A DNA stretch of 64,000 bases. It comes from Acidobacteriota bacterium. Lineage in GTDB: Bacteria > Acidobacteriota > Blastocatellia > Pyrinomonadales > Pyrinomonadaceae. Both the position numbers and the translations under genes were made by a program. Under the pieces are notes generated by a model that searched no databases, had not been told where the DNA came from, and saw nothing but the letters and a program-made list of their open reading frames with translations. Location of the stretch: NCBI GenBank assembly GCA_019239425.1, contig JAFAZX010000045.1:62001-126000 (forward strand), read 5' to 3'. Position 1 is the first letter of the stretch; each line of letters begins with the position of its first letter. Shown in pieces: positions 51,496 through 60,567 of this stretch.

Positions 51496-51882
51496 CTATA
51501 ACCCACAGTCGGCCGCCGTGTCGTTAGTGATCGTCCAGGTGGAGTCGCTCGCGGCGGAGACGACGCCGTAAGAGAAACAGCCGTTGCCGTCCTCCGCGAC
51601 GAGCTTGACCTGCGCCTGATCCCAGGAGACGTTGTTGACGGTGTACGTCCCGCCCGAAGCGATGGTCGCTTCGCCGAGCTGGTTCGGCCCCCAGTCGTCC
51701 TGGTCTTGGTGCGACAAGTAGATGTGGGTGATCGTGCGCCCCGAGTTGTTCGCGATGGTAATGGAGGCCGTGCGCGCCCGCGCGCCAGCCAGGAGCGGCA
51801 GCGCCGCGAGGACGCAGAGGGCCACGCAGAGCGTGAAGAATCCTGGAGCTTTGCCGTGCTTGCTTGACTGTAAACTTCTCAT
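51496..51882 (-). CDS. Small secreted protein of unknown function
   Basis: The 128-residue product has a signal peptide-like N-terminus, FFTLCVALCVLAALPLLAGA after a basic stretch, with likely cleavage near residue 36. The mature domain of about 90 residues has NNSGRTITHIYLSHQDQDDWGPNQ near 45-68 and GCFSYGVVSAASDSTW near 103. I recall such small beta-rich proteins with SGR-x-I-x-x-L/I-YLS...WG as conserved and uncharacterised. Two Cys (in GCFSYG and the C-terminal DCGL) may pair. AGGAG lies nine bases before the ATG. It lies between two other secreted-protein genes, all minus strand. Confidence 0.7.
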   Translation of the reverse strand: MRSLQSSKHGKAPGFFTLCVALCVLAALPLLAGARARTASITIANNSGRTITHIYLSHQDQDDWGPNQLGEATIASGGTYTVNNVSWDQAQVKLVAEDGNGCFSYGVVSAASDSTWTITNDTAADCGL

Positions 51883-52063
51883 CTCATAACTCCTGATTCG
51901 GCGTGGGCGCGCCCCGCGAGGTGTCGGAGCGCACGCAAAGGTTGAACGTGGGCGTGCCTCTTCTCGGCCGGCCCGCCCGGCAAAGTCATGGCGGCGGGCG
52001 CGGCGGGCGGCAGTCCGGGTGCTGGTTCCGAACCGCCGCGCGCCGCGGCCCGCCGCGGCCGCT

Positions 52064-54796
52064 TTACGGGCAGCTCCCGTTAACCGTGTAGTGCACGCCG
52101 CTGTTCACGGGCGTCTCGCCCGGGTTATGCGGCACGACGATGGTGGCCGTGGTGCGTCCGACGTTGCCGGACGCGTCGGTCACCTTGAACGTGACGGTGT
52201 AGACGCGGCCGTTGCCGCCGCCGTCGCGCTCGGCACGCACCTGGAACGACTTGCAGTCGGCGCCAATCACGATGTCGTTCGTCGTGTTGCCGTCGCCGTT
52301 GCCGTTCTCGATCTCGTCGCTCGTCACCTTCTCGATGACCACGCTTGAGACGCCGAGTGTCGTGTTGCAGCTGTCGCTGACGCCCGTGACGAAGTCCGTT
52401 AAGGCGAACGTCTTGTACTTGTGGTTAGCCGGCCACAGCGAGGGCGTCAGGCCGTTGACCGTGATGGTCGGGGCGATGGTGTCCACGACGGTCACGGTGC
52501 GCGTCTTCGGCGTCGCGGCGTTGCCGACGGCGTCCGTCGCGTTGTAGGTCAGCGTGTAGGTGCCGGGGGTGTTCACACCCACCGAGCCCGAGACGGTCAG
52601 GTTCGCCGTGCCACAGTTGTCCGTGGCGGTGGCGCCCGGGTCTGTGAACGACGTGTGGCACTCGACCGTCACCGCGGCGGCGCCGTTGAGCGTGATGACC
52701 GGCGGCGTCGGGTCGGCGACCGTGATGGTCTGGACGGCCGAGGCCGAGTTGCCGCGCGCGTCGGTGGCGGTGAACGTGCGCGTGATGACGCGCGGGTTCG
52801 CGGCCGAGCCGACGCCGGTGGCCGACTCGTTCACCGACACGTTGACCGCGCCGCAGTTCTCGAACGGCGGGCCGCTGAAGACGAGGTCGCCGCTGGCGTC
52901 GCGCACGAACTGGCCGTCGGGGCCGACGACGGGGCCTTTGGCCTGCGACGTGCTGGCCGCCGGGACTTCGCTCAGGCAGGTGTAGGTGGCGTCGGGCGGC
53001 GCCGCGATGATCGGCGGCGTGTCGTCAACCACGGTCACGACCTGCGTGTCGGAGGCAGTCAGGCCCTTTCCGTTAGTGGCCGTGTAGGTCAGCGTGTAGG
53101 TGCCGGGGGCGAAGGCGTTGCCCGCCGGGGCGCCCGTAATCGTGACCGTCACCGCGCACTCGTCGTCGTTGAACACGGGCTGGCCCAGTTCGTCGTCGAG
53201 CACGACGGTGCAGCCGGGATTGATGGCGCCCGTCCCGACCGTGACGTCGTCCGGGGCCGTGATGGTCGGCGGCGTGGTGTCGCTGCCGCAGGTGTTCGGG
53301 CTGACCGTGATCCGCTGCGTGCAGCTCACCGTGCGGCCGTCGGCGTCGGTGACCGTCCAGGTGATGCCGGTGATGCCCACCGGGTACGGGTCGGTCAGCG
53401 GAATCTCCTGCGCCGGGCTGACGAGGTTGCCCTGATCGTCGTAGACGGCCGGGATGCTGTCGCTGCGCACGCCGTGCACCGTGGCCGCGCTGGAGGCGGT
53501 GAAGGTGGGCGTGCCGACCGACACCGTCTCGCTGCCGTTATTGTCGGTGTCGATGGCGGTCTTGTCGGCCGGGCACGAGATGGTCGGCGCCGCCGTGCCG
53601 ACGACCTTGACGGTGAAGGTGCAGCTGTCGCCCGCCGCGCCGTTGTCGCCCGAAGCGGACGAGGTGACCGTGGTCGTGCCGACCGGGAAGAAGGTGCCGG
53701 AGGCCGGCGAGTTGCTGACCGCGCCGCAGTCGCCCGAGACCGAGGCGGACGAGAAGGTGACGAACGCGCCGAAGTTGCCGCCGACGGTCGTGTTCGCGGT
53801 GGCGACGACGTTCGCCGGGCAGGTCAGGTTACAGGCCGTGGGCGGCGCGACCGTGGAGACCACGGCGGCGGCGCTGGCCGAGGTCTCGCTCGACGAGCGC
53901 TGGGCGGTCGAGGTGGTCGCGCTCGAGCTGCTGACGATCAGGCTCCCGGCCGGGGCGGCGCCGCTCACGTCGTAGGTCAGCGTGAAGGCGACGCGGGTGC
54001 CCGCCGGGAGGCTGTCGGCCGAGCAGGTCGTCGTGCCGCTGCTGGTGTTGCAGGTGAAGCCCGAGCCCGTCCCGGCCGAGGCGGAGACGAAGCTCGCGTT
54101 CGCCGGCTCAGACGTCGTGAAGACCACGTCCGCCGCGTCGTCCGGCCCGCGGTTGGAGAGGTAGGCGCGGAAGGTGATGTTCGAGCCGGGCGCGACTTCG
54201 GTCACGCTCGCGGCCTCGCCCAGCAGGAGGTCGGCGACCTGGCTCGCCGGGTCTTTGACCGTGAACTCGGACCTGATGACGGGCGAGCCGTCGTTCTTCA
54301 CGGAGACGGCCTGCCACGTCCCGCGGTTGTCCACCGTGTCGAGGCCGATGAGCGTGGTGGCCGACGTCGGGATGGTGAACGACAGCGTCGCGGTCGAGCC
54401 GTTGCCGGGGACGCTGACCTTGTCCCTGACGAAGCCGTCCGGCCCCACGATGACGAGGCGGCGGAGGAGCTGCGTCGCGCGGACGCCGGTCGGCGCGCCC
54501 GTCACCTTGGCGCAGACGGCGTCGCCGAGGTTGAAGCTCGTCTTGGGCGTCGTGCAATCAGACGCGTAGGTGGCGACGGACTCGGCCGCCTGAAACAGCG
54601 GAGCAGCCGCGAGAGGCTGGAAGCGAGCGGCCGAGGGGGCCGTGCTCTTCGCGGAGGAGCGTCGTGCGTAAGAAGCGGATGCGGCGGAGATGAGGGGTAC
54701 GGAGAGGACGGCTACCAGCAGGATTAAAAATCTGGCGCGCGTAATCGCTTTCATTAGACGACACGAAACCGTATCGGGGGGAACAGGCTTTCTCAT
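52064..54796 (-). CDS. Large secreted protein with DUF11-like and HYR/Ig-like repeats
   Basis: The 910-residue product has a hydrophobic signal sequence (ITRARFLILLVAVLSVPLI, about 18-36). Residues ~185-290 match a DUF11-like domain (PGSNITFRAYLSNRGPDDAA, DVVFTTSEPANASFVSASAG). Several HYR-type modules then follow, with CPANVV, CPADKTAID, PPTITAPDDVT and PPIIAAPPDATYTC near 320-640. A last DUF5011-like fold is near 690-760 (CHTSFTDPGATATDNCGTA), then a final C-terminal domain with Cys. HYR modules mediate adhesion. An ATG at 54754 is an alternative, but the ATG at 54796 has AAGGAG 11 bases upstream. Likely located at the cell surface. Confidence 0.78.
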   Translation of the reverse strand: MRKPVPPDTVSCRLMKAITRARFLILLVAVLSVPLISAASASYARRSSAKSTAPSAARFQPLAAAPLFQAAESVATYASDCTTPKTSFNLGDAVCAKVTGAPTGVRATQLLRRLVIVGPDGFVRDKVSVPGNGSTATLSFTIPTSATTLIGLDTVDNRGTWQAVSVKNDGSPVIRSEFTVKDPASQVADLLLGEAASVTEVAPGSNITFRAYLSNRGPDDAADVVFTTSEPANASFVSASAGTGSGFTCNTSSGTTTCSADSLPAGTRVAFTLTYDVSGAAPAGSLIVSSSSATTSTAQRSSSETSASAAAVVSTVAPPTACNLTCPANVVATANTTVGGNFGAFVTFSSASVSGDCGAVSNSPASGTFFPVGTTTVTSSASGDNGAAGDSCTFTVKVVGTAAPTISCPADKTAIDTDNNGSETVSVGTPTFTASSAATVHGVRSDSIPAVYDDQGNLVSPAQEIPLTDPYPVGITGITWTVTDADGRTVSCTQRITVSPNTCGSDTTPPTITAPDDVTVGTGAINPGCTVVLDDELGQPVFNDDECAVTVTITGAPAGNAFAPGTYTLTYTATNGKGLTASDTQVVTVVDDTPPIIAAPPDATYTCLSEVPAASTSQAKGPVVGPDGQFVRDASGDLVFSGPPFENCGAVNVSVNESATGVGSAANPRVITRTFTATDARGNSASAVQTITVADPTPPVITLNGAAAVTVECHTSFTDPGATATDNCGTANLTVSGSVGVNTPGTYTLTYNATDAVGNAATPKTRTVTVVDTIAPTITVNGLTPSLWPANHKYKTFALTDFVTGVSDSCNTTLGVSSVVIEKVTSDEIENGNGDGNTTNDIVIGADCKSFQVRAERDGGGNGRVYTVTFKVTDASGNVGRTTATIVVPHNPGETPVNSGVHYTVNGSCP

Positions 54797-55462
54797 TGTT
54801 GCTATTTCTCCTTGCAGACGAGATACCCGAAGGTGTGGGACGGAACGGCTCGCGGCTCTCAGGCTTATGCGGGTCGGTAGATGGCTATGTGCACGTACGC
54901 AAGCTCGTCAGAAGACATCAGGAGTTCTGCATCATCGAAGCCGGGCAGTGGCTTCAAGGGTTCGGTGAACGCCGGCGAGGGCGAAGGTTGTCGGGAGTTG
55001 GCAGGGCAGCCGTTGGCTTGACGTATGACATCCTGCTTGAGCTATAGGCCCCTGGATTCTTCGGGAATTGTTATTGAAAGTGGAGACGTCGGGAGAGTCA
55101 CAACCTTGTCAAGAGACACCGAAGAATGGGCACGAAGAAGAGTTAAAGCCTCCAGGCCGGCGTCGCCAGCCCGCGACGAAGTTTATTTGGAAGGGCCGCA
55201 CCCCGTTAGAAGCGCGAAGGTATTTATGCTAAATTCGCCGAGTTGTCAACAGCTAAATTGACCGCGCCCTTTGAATGATCGCTAAGTTGGTACTATTGTG
55301 CGGCGGGGCGCGCCTTGCAAATTTATTTCTGCCCGCGGCCCGACGTCTCTTCGCGCCCTGAACTAAAGACCGTCGTTCGGTGACACGCGGGGCGGGCGTA
55401 CGTTTCCGGCCCCTGCGCGCGTCGAGACCGTCTCCGACGGTGCACGAACCGTGACCGCCCGA
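54797..55462. promoter_or_regulatory. Divergent intergenic region upstream of HYR gene and rmlB
   Basis: A 650-base spacer lies between divergent genes. Two short open frames on the plus strand look like noise. The last 250 bases are AT-richer (55195-55320) and probably hold the promoters. TTGAATG followed by TACTATT occurs near 55271-55297, but the spacing (14) is too short for a confident call. No repeat element of the palindromic kind was seen here. Confidence 0.35.
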
Positions 55463-56482
55463 ATGGAACAGGCAAGAACTTTTTTCGTGACGGGCGGGGC
55501 GGGCTTCATCGGCTCGTGCTTCGTCCGTTTAGTTCTCGCAGAGATGCCCGCCGCCCGCGTCGTGAACTTCGACGCGCTGACCTACGCCGGCAACCTCGAC
55601 AACCTCGAAGGGGTCGAAGAGGCCCGCCACCGCTTCGTCCGCGGTGACGTCTGCGACCCGGAGGCCGTCCTCTCTTCACTCGACGGGGGGACGGACTTCC
55701 TCGTCAACTTCGCCGCCGAGTCGCACGTCGACCGCAGCATCCACTCGGCCGCCGAGTTCGTCCGCACCAACGTGCTGGGGACGCAGGTGCTCCTCGACGC
55801 CGCGCGCGCGCGCGAGGTCGGCCGCTTCGTCCAGGTCAGCACCGACGAGGTGATGGGGAGCCTCCCCGAGCGCGACGACGCCTTCTTCGACGAGGAGTCG
55901 CCGTTTGCGCCCAACAGCCCTTACGCGGCCTCGAAGGCGGCGGCCGAGCACCTCGCGCGCGCCGCGCACCACACGCACCAGATGGACGTGGTCACGACGC
56001 GCTGCGGCAACAACTACGGCCCGCGCCAGTTCCCCGAGAAGTTCCTGCCGCTCCTGCTCGCCAACGCGCGCGGCGACGAACCCGTCCCCGTCTACGGCGA
56101 CGGCCGCAACGTGAGGGACTGGATTTACGTCGAAGACCACTGCCGCGCGGTGCTGGCCGCGGCGCTCAAAGGCAAGGCCGGCGAGGCCTACAACGTAGGC
56201 GCCCGCAACGCGCGGCAGAACATCGAGGTCGCGGAGTCTGTGCTCGACCTGCTGGGCAAGCCGCGGGGCTTGCTCAAGTTCGTGAAGGACAGGCCGGGCC
56301 ACGACCGCCGCTACGCCATCGACCCGGCGAAGGCGGAGAGGGAACTCGGCTGGCGGCCCCGGGAGAGTTGGGAGTCGGGGCTGCGGAAAACGATCCGCTG
56401 GTACGAGGAGAACGGGGAGTGGGTCGAGCGCGCACGGAGCGGCGCGTACCGCGACTACTACCGCAAACAGTACGGCGAATAG
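55463..56482 (+). CDS. rmlB: dTDP-glucose 4,6-dehydratase
   Basis: The second enzyme of dTDP-L-rhamnose synthesis. The 339-residue product has [20 protein letters not shown] at the N-terminus, TYAGNLDNLEGV near 40, FAAESHVDRSIHSAAEFVRT near 84, VSTDEVMGSLPE near 125, NSPYAASKAAAEH (YxxxK) near 151 and GNNYGPRQFPEKFLPLL near 178. The catalytic Thr-Asp-Glu is conserved, though the usual TDEVYG reads TDEVMG. The ATG at 55463 is preferred; a GTG four codons earlier is possible and neither has a ribosome site. It heads the plus-strand part of the locus, with rmlD 80 bases downstream. Confidence 0.93.
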   Translation: MEQARTFFVTGGAGFIGSCFVRLVLAEMPAARVVNFDALTYAGNLDNLEGVEEARHRFVRGDVCDPEAVLSSLDGGTDFLVNFAAESHVDRSIHSAAEFVRTNVLGTQVLLDAARAREVGRFVQVSTDEVMGSLPERDDAFFDEESPFAPNSPYAASKAAAEHLARAAHHTHQMDVVTTRCGNNYGPRQFPEKFLPLLLANARGDEPVPVYGDGRNVRDWIYVEDHCRAVLAAALKGKAGEAYNVGARNARQNIEVAESVLDLLGKPRGLLKFVKDRPGHDRRYAIDPAKAERELGWRPRESWESGLRKTIRWYEENGEWVERARSGAYRDYYRKQYGE

Positions 56483-56561
56483 GCGCGCCCGCTTGCGTCC
56501 CGGCGCCACGGCTGTTAAAGGTTCTAACGTCTCCTGACTTCCGTCTCTTGATTACTGATTT

Positions 56562-57407
56562 ATGCGTGTCATCATCACGGGCGCGGCCGGCCTGGTCGGC
56601 TCCGCGCTGACCCAACACTGCCGCGCGCGCGGCGACGAGGTCTTCGCCTTCGACCGCGAAGGGCTCGACATCACCGACGAGCGCGCCGTGCGCGAGACTT
56701 TCAAAAGCCTCCACCCCGACGCAGCCGTCAACTGCGCCGCCTGGACGGACGTCGACAGCTGCGAGCTCGACCCGCAGCGCGCCTTCCTCGTCAACTCGCA
56801 GGGCGTCGAGGCGCTGGCGACGGCCGCGCGCCTCTCCGCCGCCTCCTTTGTCACCGTCTCGACCGACTACGTCTTCGACGGGCGCAGGGAGAATCACTTC
56901 TACACGCAGCGCGACGAGCCGCACCCCTTGAGCGCCTACGGCGCGGCGAAGCTCGAAGGCGAGCGGCGCGCGCAGGCGGCCTGCGCGCGCACCTCCGTCG
57001 TGCGCACGGGCTGGCTCTTCGGACAGGGCGGCAAGAACTTCCTCGCCACGGTCGTCGAGCGCGCGCGCCGCGGCGAAGCCTTGCGCGCCATCTCGGACTC
57101 CTACGGCACGCCGACCTACGCGCCCGACCTCGCCGCGCGCCTGCGCGAGCTGGCCGAGCTAGACCTGCCCGGCATCTACCACGTCGTCAACGCGGGCGAG
57201 GGCGCGAGCTACGAGGGCTTCGCCCGCGCGGCAATCGAGGTTGCGGATATCAGCGACGTGCGGATCGAGACGGTCACCGCCGACGCGCTCCCCCGCCCCG
57301 CGCCCCGCCCGCGCAACTCGCGCCTGCGCTGCCTCATCTCAGAGGCCATCGGCCTCCGCCCCCTGCGCGACTGGCGCGAGGCGCTCGCGGAATTTAGTAG
57401 CCGGTAG
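56562..57407 (+). CDS. rmlD: dTDP-4-dehydrorhamnose reductase
   Basis: The final enzyme of dTDP-L-rhamnose synthesis, reducing the 4-keto group with NAD(P)H. The 281-residue product has ITGAAGLVGSALTQH at the N-terminus, AVNCAAWTDVDSCELDPQRA near 57, VSTDYVFDG near 97 and LSAYGAAKLEGERR (YxxxK) near 120, with RTGWLFGQGGKNFLATVVE near 147. The last codons S-S-R-stop (AGTAGCCGGTAG) come from the following repeat element, so the C-terminus may have been altered. It lies 80 bases after rmlB. Confidence 0.9.
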   Translation: MRVIITGAAGLVGSALTQHCRARGDEVFAFDREGLDITDERAVRETFKSLHPDAAVNCAAWTDVDSCELDPQRAFLVNSQGVEALATAARLSAASFVTVSTDYVFDGRRENHFYTQRDEPHPLSAYGAAKLEGERRAQAACARTSVVRTGWLFGQGGKNFLATVVERARRGEALRAISDSYGTPTYAPDLAARLRELAELDLPGIYHVVNAGEGASYEGFARAAIEVADISDVRIETVTADALPRPAPRPRNSRLRCLISEAIGLRPLRDWREALAEFSSR

Positions 57408-57541
57408 GCAGATGGCGGTAGGCAGTTAAGGCAATAAAACTTGAGAATATTTTTGTTTCGACTCCGGCGGCCTGACGCAGAACAACGACCGAGTTCCGCG
57501 ACCGGCTAACAGCCTACAGCCTACCGCCTACTGCCTACTGT
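57396..57541. repeat. Palindromic spacer element, GGCAGTA word family
   Basis: The arm at 57396-57426 (words GGTAGGCAG and GGCGGTAGGCAG) contains the rmlD stop. The opposite arm at 57506-57541 consists of CTGCCTACTG and CAGCCTAC words. Match between arms is imperfect. The centre is AT-rich with a run of T (TATTTTTG near 57449), so after rmlD it could also act as a terminator. Confidence 0.7.
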
Positions 57542-57547
57542 CCCGGT

Positions 57548-57575
57548 TTGCCTCGGCGCGGGTCTCTGTTATCAT
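57548..57575 (+). promoter_or_regulatory. Possible sigma-70-type promoter of the Wzc-like gene
   Basis: TTGCCT (57548-57553) and TATCAT (57570-57575) are separated by 16 bases, four and five matches to the -35/-10 consensus. It lies 80 bases before the start at 57656 and just after the palindromic element. No operator was identified. Confidence 0.4.
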
Positions 57576-57655
57576 TACGCGGCCGGAAATTACCCGCTGC
57601 GTTGGGGTTGTGGTCAGCCACGCCCCGCGAACCCTTGTAGAGAGATAGAAGAATT

Positions 57656-60082
57656 ATGATGTCGCAAGAGAACCGCCTGATGCCGCTCACGTCTGAGTCG
57701 CTCGACCGCCCGCTGCGCGACCTCGCCGCGCCGACCGTGGTGGCCCCGGCCGCCGCCGTCTCGGCCAACGAGCCGGCGCACCTGCGCGAATACCTCGCCG
57801 TCGTGCTCAAGCGCAAGTGGCTCATCCTCAGCCTGATCGTCGTCGTCACCTCGCTCGTCTCGATCCAGATGTACCGGACGCCCTCGGTCTACGAGGCGGC
57901 CACGCAGATTCAGATCGAGCAGAAGCCGCGCAACGTGCTGACGACCAACCGCGGCGGCGAGTCGGTGCTCATCCGCGGCAACGACCCCAACTACTGGAAC
58001 ACGCAGCTCCAGAAGCTCAAGACGCAGCGCCTGGCCCGCCAGGTCATCATGCGGCTCGACCTCCAGAACAACCCGAACTTCCTCGAGCCCGCGCACCGCG
58101 GCACCGGCATCATCGCCGGCCTGCGCAAAGCCTTCTCGGGCGGCAAGGCCGCGGAGAAGGTCGAGGCGCAGCAGGACGCCTCGACGTCCGTCCCCGTCGT
58201 CGACGACATCGAGCTTAACCCCGACCAGCTCACGCCCGAGCAGGCCAAGAAGCTCGAACCCTACGAAGACGCGCTGCGCGAGAACCTGAGCGTCGACCCC
58301 ATCGACCGCACCAACCTCGTCAACATCCACTTCGTGCACACCGAGCCGAAGATCGCCGCCGACGTGGCCAACACCCTGGCGACCATCTTCCGCGAGAACG
58401 ACATCCGCGCCGAGACCTCGGGGTCGCAGAAGGCCGAGGACGTGCTCGCCAACCAGATCATCGAGCTCCAGTCGCGCATCCAGGCCAACGAGCAGAAGCG
58501 GATCAACTACAAACAGATTAACAACATCCCGCTCACCGACAAGCAGGGCGCGGACTTCGTCGCGCTGCGCCTGAGCACCTACAGCTCGCAGCTGCAGGCG
58601 GCCGAGGCCGAGCGCAAGGACGCCGAGGCCTCCTACCTCGCGGCCCTCAACACGCGCGAGAAGGCGGGCGTCTGGTCGATCCCGGCGGTGGTCAGTAACG
58701 ACAGCATCCAGAAGCTGCGCGGGCGCATCAGCGAGCTCGAGGAGAAGAAGGCCGCGCTCCGCGTCAACTACACCGAGGAGTGGCCCGAAGTCATCAAGCT
58801 CAACGAGCAGATCAAGGAACTCAAGATACAGCTCGACCGGGCTCCCGAAGAGGTCTTCAACGGCATGAAGACCCGCTTCGAGGCCGCGAAGAAGAAGGAG
58901 GCCGACCTGCGCGGCGCCTACTTCGCCGAGAAGGGGCAGGCCAACCGGCAGGGCATCGCCGCGACCGGCCTCACCGACCTCGACCAGGCCATCACGACCG
59001 ACCGCCAGAACCTGAACCTCTACCAGCAGCGCCTGAACGAGATTCGCGTGACGAAGGGCGACTCCTCGACCGGCAACGTCTCGATGGTCGAGGAGGCGCG
59101 CGTGCCCGGCGAGCCCATCGGCCCGCCGCGGATGCGCAACATCCTCGTCGCGCTGATGCTCTCGCTCGGCGTCGGCATCGGCCTCGCCTTCCTGCTCGAC
59201 TACCTCGACGACACCTTGAAGTCGGTCGAGGACGTTGACCGCCACATCCACCTGCCGACGCTGGCGATCATCCCCGCCCCGCGCGAGACGCGCCGGCTCC
59301 TCGGCCGCAACGCGCCGGAGCCGGAGCACGGCGCGACCACCGCGCTCGCGCTCGTCTCCGACGTGCGCTCGCCGGTCGCCGAGGCGTACCGCCACCTGCG
59401 CACGTCGCTCCTGCTCTCCTCGGCGGGCCAGCCGCCGAAGACCGTGCTCGTCACTTCGAGCCAGCCCTCGGAGGGCAAGACCACGACGGCCGTCAACATC
59501 GCCACGATGCTCGCGCAGACCGGCGCCGACGTGCTCGTCCTCGACTGCGACCTGCGCCGGCCGCGCGTCCACGCGCACTTCGGCCTGCCGAACGCGAAGG
59601 GCGTGACGAACTACCTCTCGGGCGAGTCGAACATCTCGGAGCTGGTGCAGACCTACGACAAGCTGCCCAACCTGAAGGTCATCTCCTCGGGGCCGGTGCC
59701 GCCGAACGCGGCCGAGCTTCTCGGCTCGGACGAGATGCGGAAGCTACTCTACGTGCTCGCGGAGAACTTCACGCACATCATCATCGACTCTCCGCCGGCC
59801 ATCTCGTTCACCGACGCGTCGATCCTCTCGACGATGGTGGACGGCGTGATGCTGGTCGTCCACGGCGGCCGCTCCTCGCGCGCGGTCGTGCGCCGCGCCA
59901 AGCAGCAGTTGCAGGACGTGGGCGCGCACCTCTTCGGCATCGTCCTCAACAACGTGAAGCTCGAAGGGACGGACTACTACTACTACTCGGGCTACTACTC
60001 GGGCTACTACTCGACCGACGAGGACGCGGTGCCCGAGGGCGCCGAGGCCGCCGGCGCGAACGGCAACGGCGGGGCGCGTTGA
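57656..60082 (+). CDS. wzc: Wzc-type polysaccharide co-polymerase / bacterial tyrosine kinase
   Basis: The 808-residue inner-membrane protein has an N-terminal extension (1-45), a first helix WLILSLIVVVTSLVSI near 58 and a long periplasmic coiled-coil domain (about 120-470). The second helix ILVALMLSLGVGIGLAFL lies near 499. The cytoplasmic kinase has VLVTSSQPSEGKTTT (Walker A) near 600, VLVLDCDLRRP (Walker A') near 628 and IIDSPPA (Walker B) near 704. The tail contains DYYYYSGYYSGYYS, a tyrosine cluster for autophosphorylation. Wzc controls chain length and assembly of capsule or exopolysaccharide together with a Wza-type export channel, not seen here. Start: two adjacent ATGs (57656/57659); weak ribosome site. 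Confidence 0.92.
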   Translation: MMSQENRLMPLTSESLDRPLRDLAAPTVVAPAAAVSANEPAHLREYLAVVLKRKWLILSLIVVVTSLVSIQMYRTPSVYEAATQIQIEQKPRNVLTTNRGGESVLIRGNDPNYWNTQLQKLKTQRLARQVIMRLDLQNNPNFLEPAHRGTGIIAGLRKAFSGGKAAEKVEAQQDASTSVPVVDDIELNPDQLTPEQAKKLEPYEDALRENLSVDPIDRTNLVNIHFVHTEPKIAADVANTLATIFRENDIRAETSGSQKAEDVLANQIIELQSRIQANEQKRINYKQINNIPLTDKQGADFVALRLSTYSSQLQAAEAERKDAEASYLAALNTREKAGVWSIPAVVSNDSIQKLRGRISELEEKKAALRVNYTEEWPEVIKLNEQIKELKIQLDRAPEEVFNGMKTRFEAAKKKEADLRGAYFAEKGQANRQGIAATGLTDLDQAITTDRQNLNLYQQRLNEIRVTKGDSSTGNVSMVEEARVPGEPIGPPRMRNILVALMLSLGVGIGLAFLLDYLDDTLKSVEDVDRHIHLPTLAIIPAPRETRRLLGRNAPEPEHGATTALALVSDVRSPVAEAYRHLRTSLLLSSAGQPPKTVLVTSSQPSEGKTTTAVNIATMLAQTGADVLVLDCDLRRPRVHAHFGLPNAKGVTNYLSGESNISELVQTYDKLPNLKVISSGPVPPNAAELLGSDEMRKLLYVLAENFTHIIIDSPPAISFTDASILSTMVDGVMLVVHGGRSSRAVVRRAKQQLQDVGAHLFGIVLNNVKLEGTDYYYYSGYYSGYYSTDEDAVPEGAEAAGANGNGGAR

Positions 60083-60567
60083 TGGCCCCGGAGTTCTCAC
60101 GCGTCGCGCCCGACGTCGAACTCGGGCGCGACGTGAAGCTCTACGCCTTCGTCAACCTCTACGGCTGCCGCGTCGGCGACGAGACGCGCGTCGGCACCTT
60201 CGTCGAGATACAGAAGGGCGCGACCGTCGGGGCGCGCTGCAAGATTTCGAGCCACACCTTCATCTGCGAGGGCGTGACGATTGAGGACGAGGTCTTCGTC
60301 GGCCACGGCGTGATGTTCACCAACGACCGCCGGCCCCGCGCGACGCGCCCCGACGGCACGCCGCAGACCGAGGAGGACTGGAAGCTCGAAGCGACAGTCG
60401 TCCGCCGCGGCGCCTCCATCGGCAGCAACGCCACCATCCTCTGCGGCCTCGAGATCGGCGAGCGCGCCGTCGTCGGCGCCGGCGCCGTCGTCACACGCAG
60501 CGTCCCCGCGGGCGCCGTCGTCGCCGGCAACCCGGCACGAATAATTAAAAGCGGTGCTGGGTGCTAG
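60082..60567 (+). CDS. Left-handed beta-helix N-acetyltransferase (WbpD/WlbB-like)
   Basis: The 161-residue product has hexapeptide-repeat motifs: VGDETRVGTFVEIQKGATVG near 31, ICEGVTIEDEVFVGHGVMF near 61, FTNDRRPRATRP near 79 and IGERAVVGAGAVVTRSVPAG near 131, ending in AGNPARII. The pattern matches WbpD/WlbB-type transferases that N-acetylate a 3-amino-sugar nucleotide using acetyl-CoA. The start ATG overlaps the wzc stop (TGATG), so the two are coupled. The last codons S-G-A-G-C-stop are supplied by the following repeat arm (AGCGGTGCTGGGTGCTAG). Neighbours include aminotransferase and Gfo/Idh genes, fitting one pathway. Confidence 0.85.
   Translation: MAPEFSRVAPDVELGRDVKLYAFVNLYGCRVGDETRVGTFVEIQKGATVGARCKISSHTFICEGVTIEDEVFVGHGVMFTNDRRPRATRPDGTPQTEEDWKLEATVVRRGASIGSNATILCGLEIGERAVVGAGAVVTRSVPAGAVVAGNPARIIKSGAGC

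Noticed and set aside
52421-54727. Long open frame on the plus strand opposite the HYR gene (about 770 codons)
   Set aside because: Arg, Val and Asp-rich with no domain resemblance; a GC-driven shadow of the real minus-strand gene, which has a signal peptide, known domains and a ribosome site.
55258-55296. Possible promoter with TTGACC and TACTAT before rmlB
   Set aside because: Spacing between the boxes is about 27, too long for sigma-70; an alternative TTGAAT box gives 14, too short.
57614-59578. Long minus-strand open frame opposite wzc
   Set aside because: Composition of a reverse-strand shadow; wzc has all kinase motifs and a proper start.
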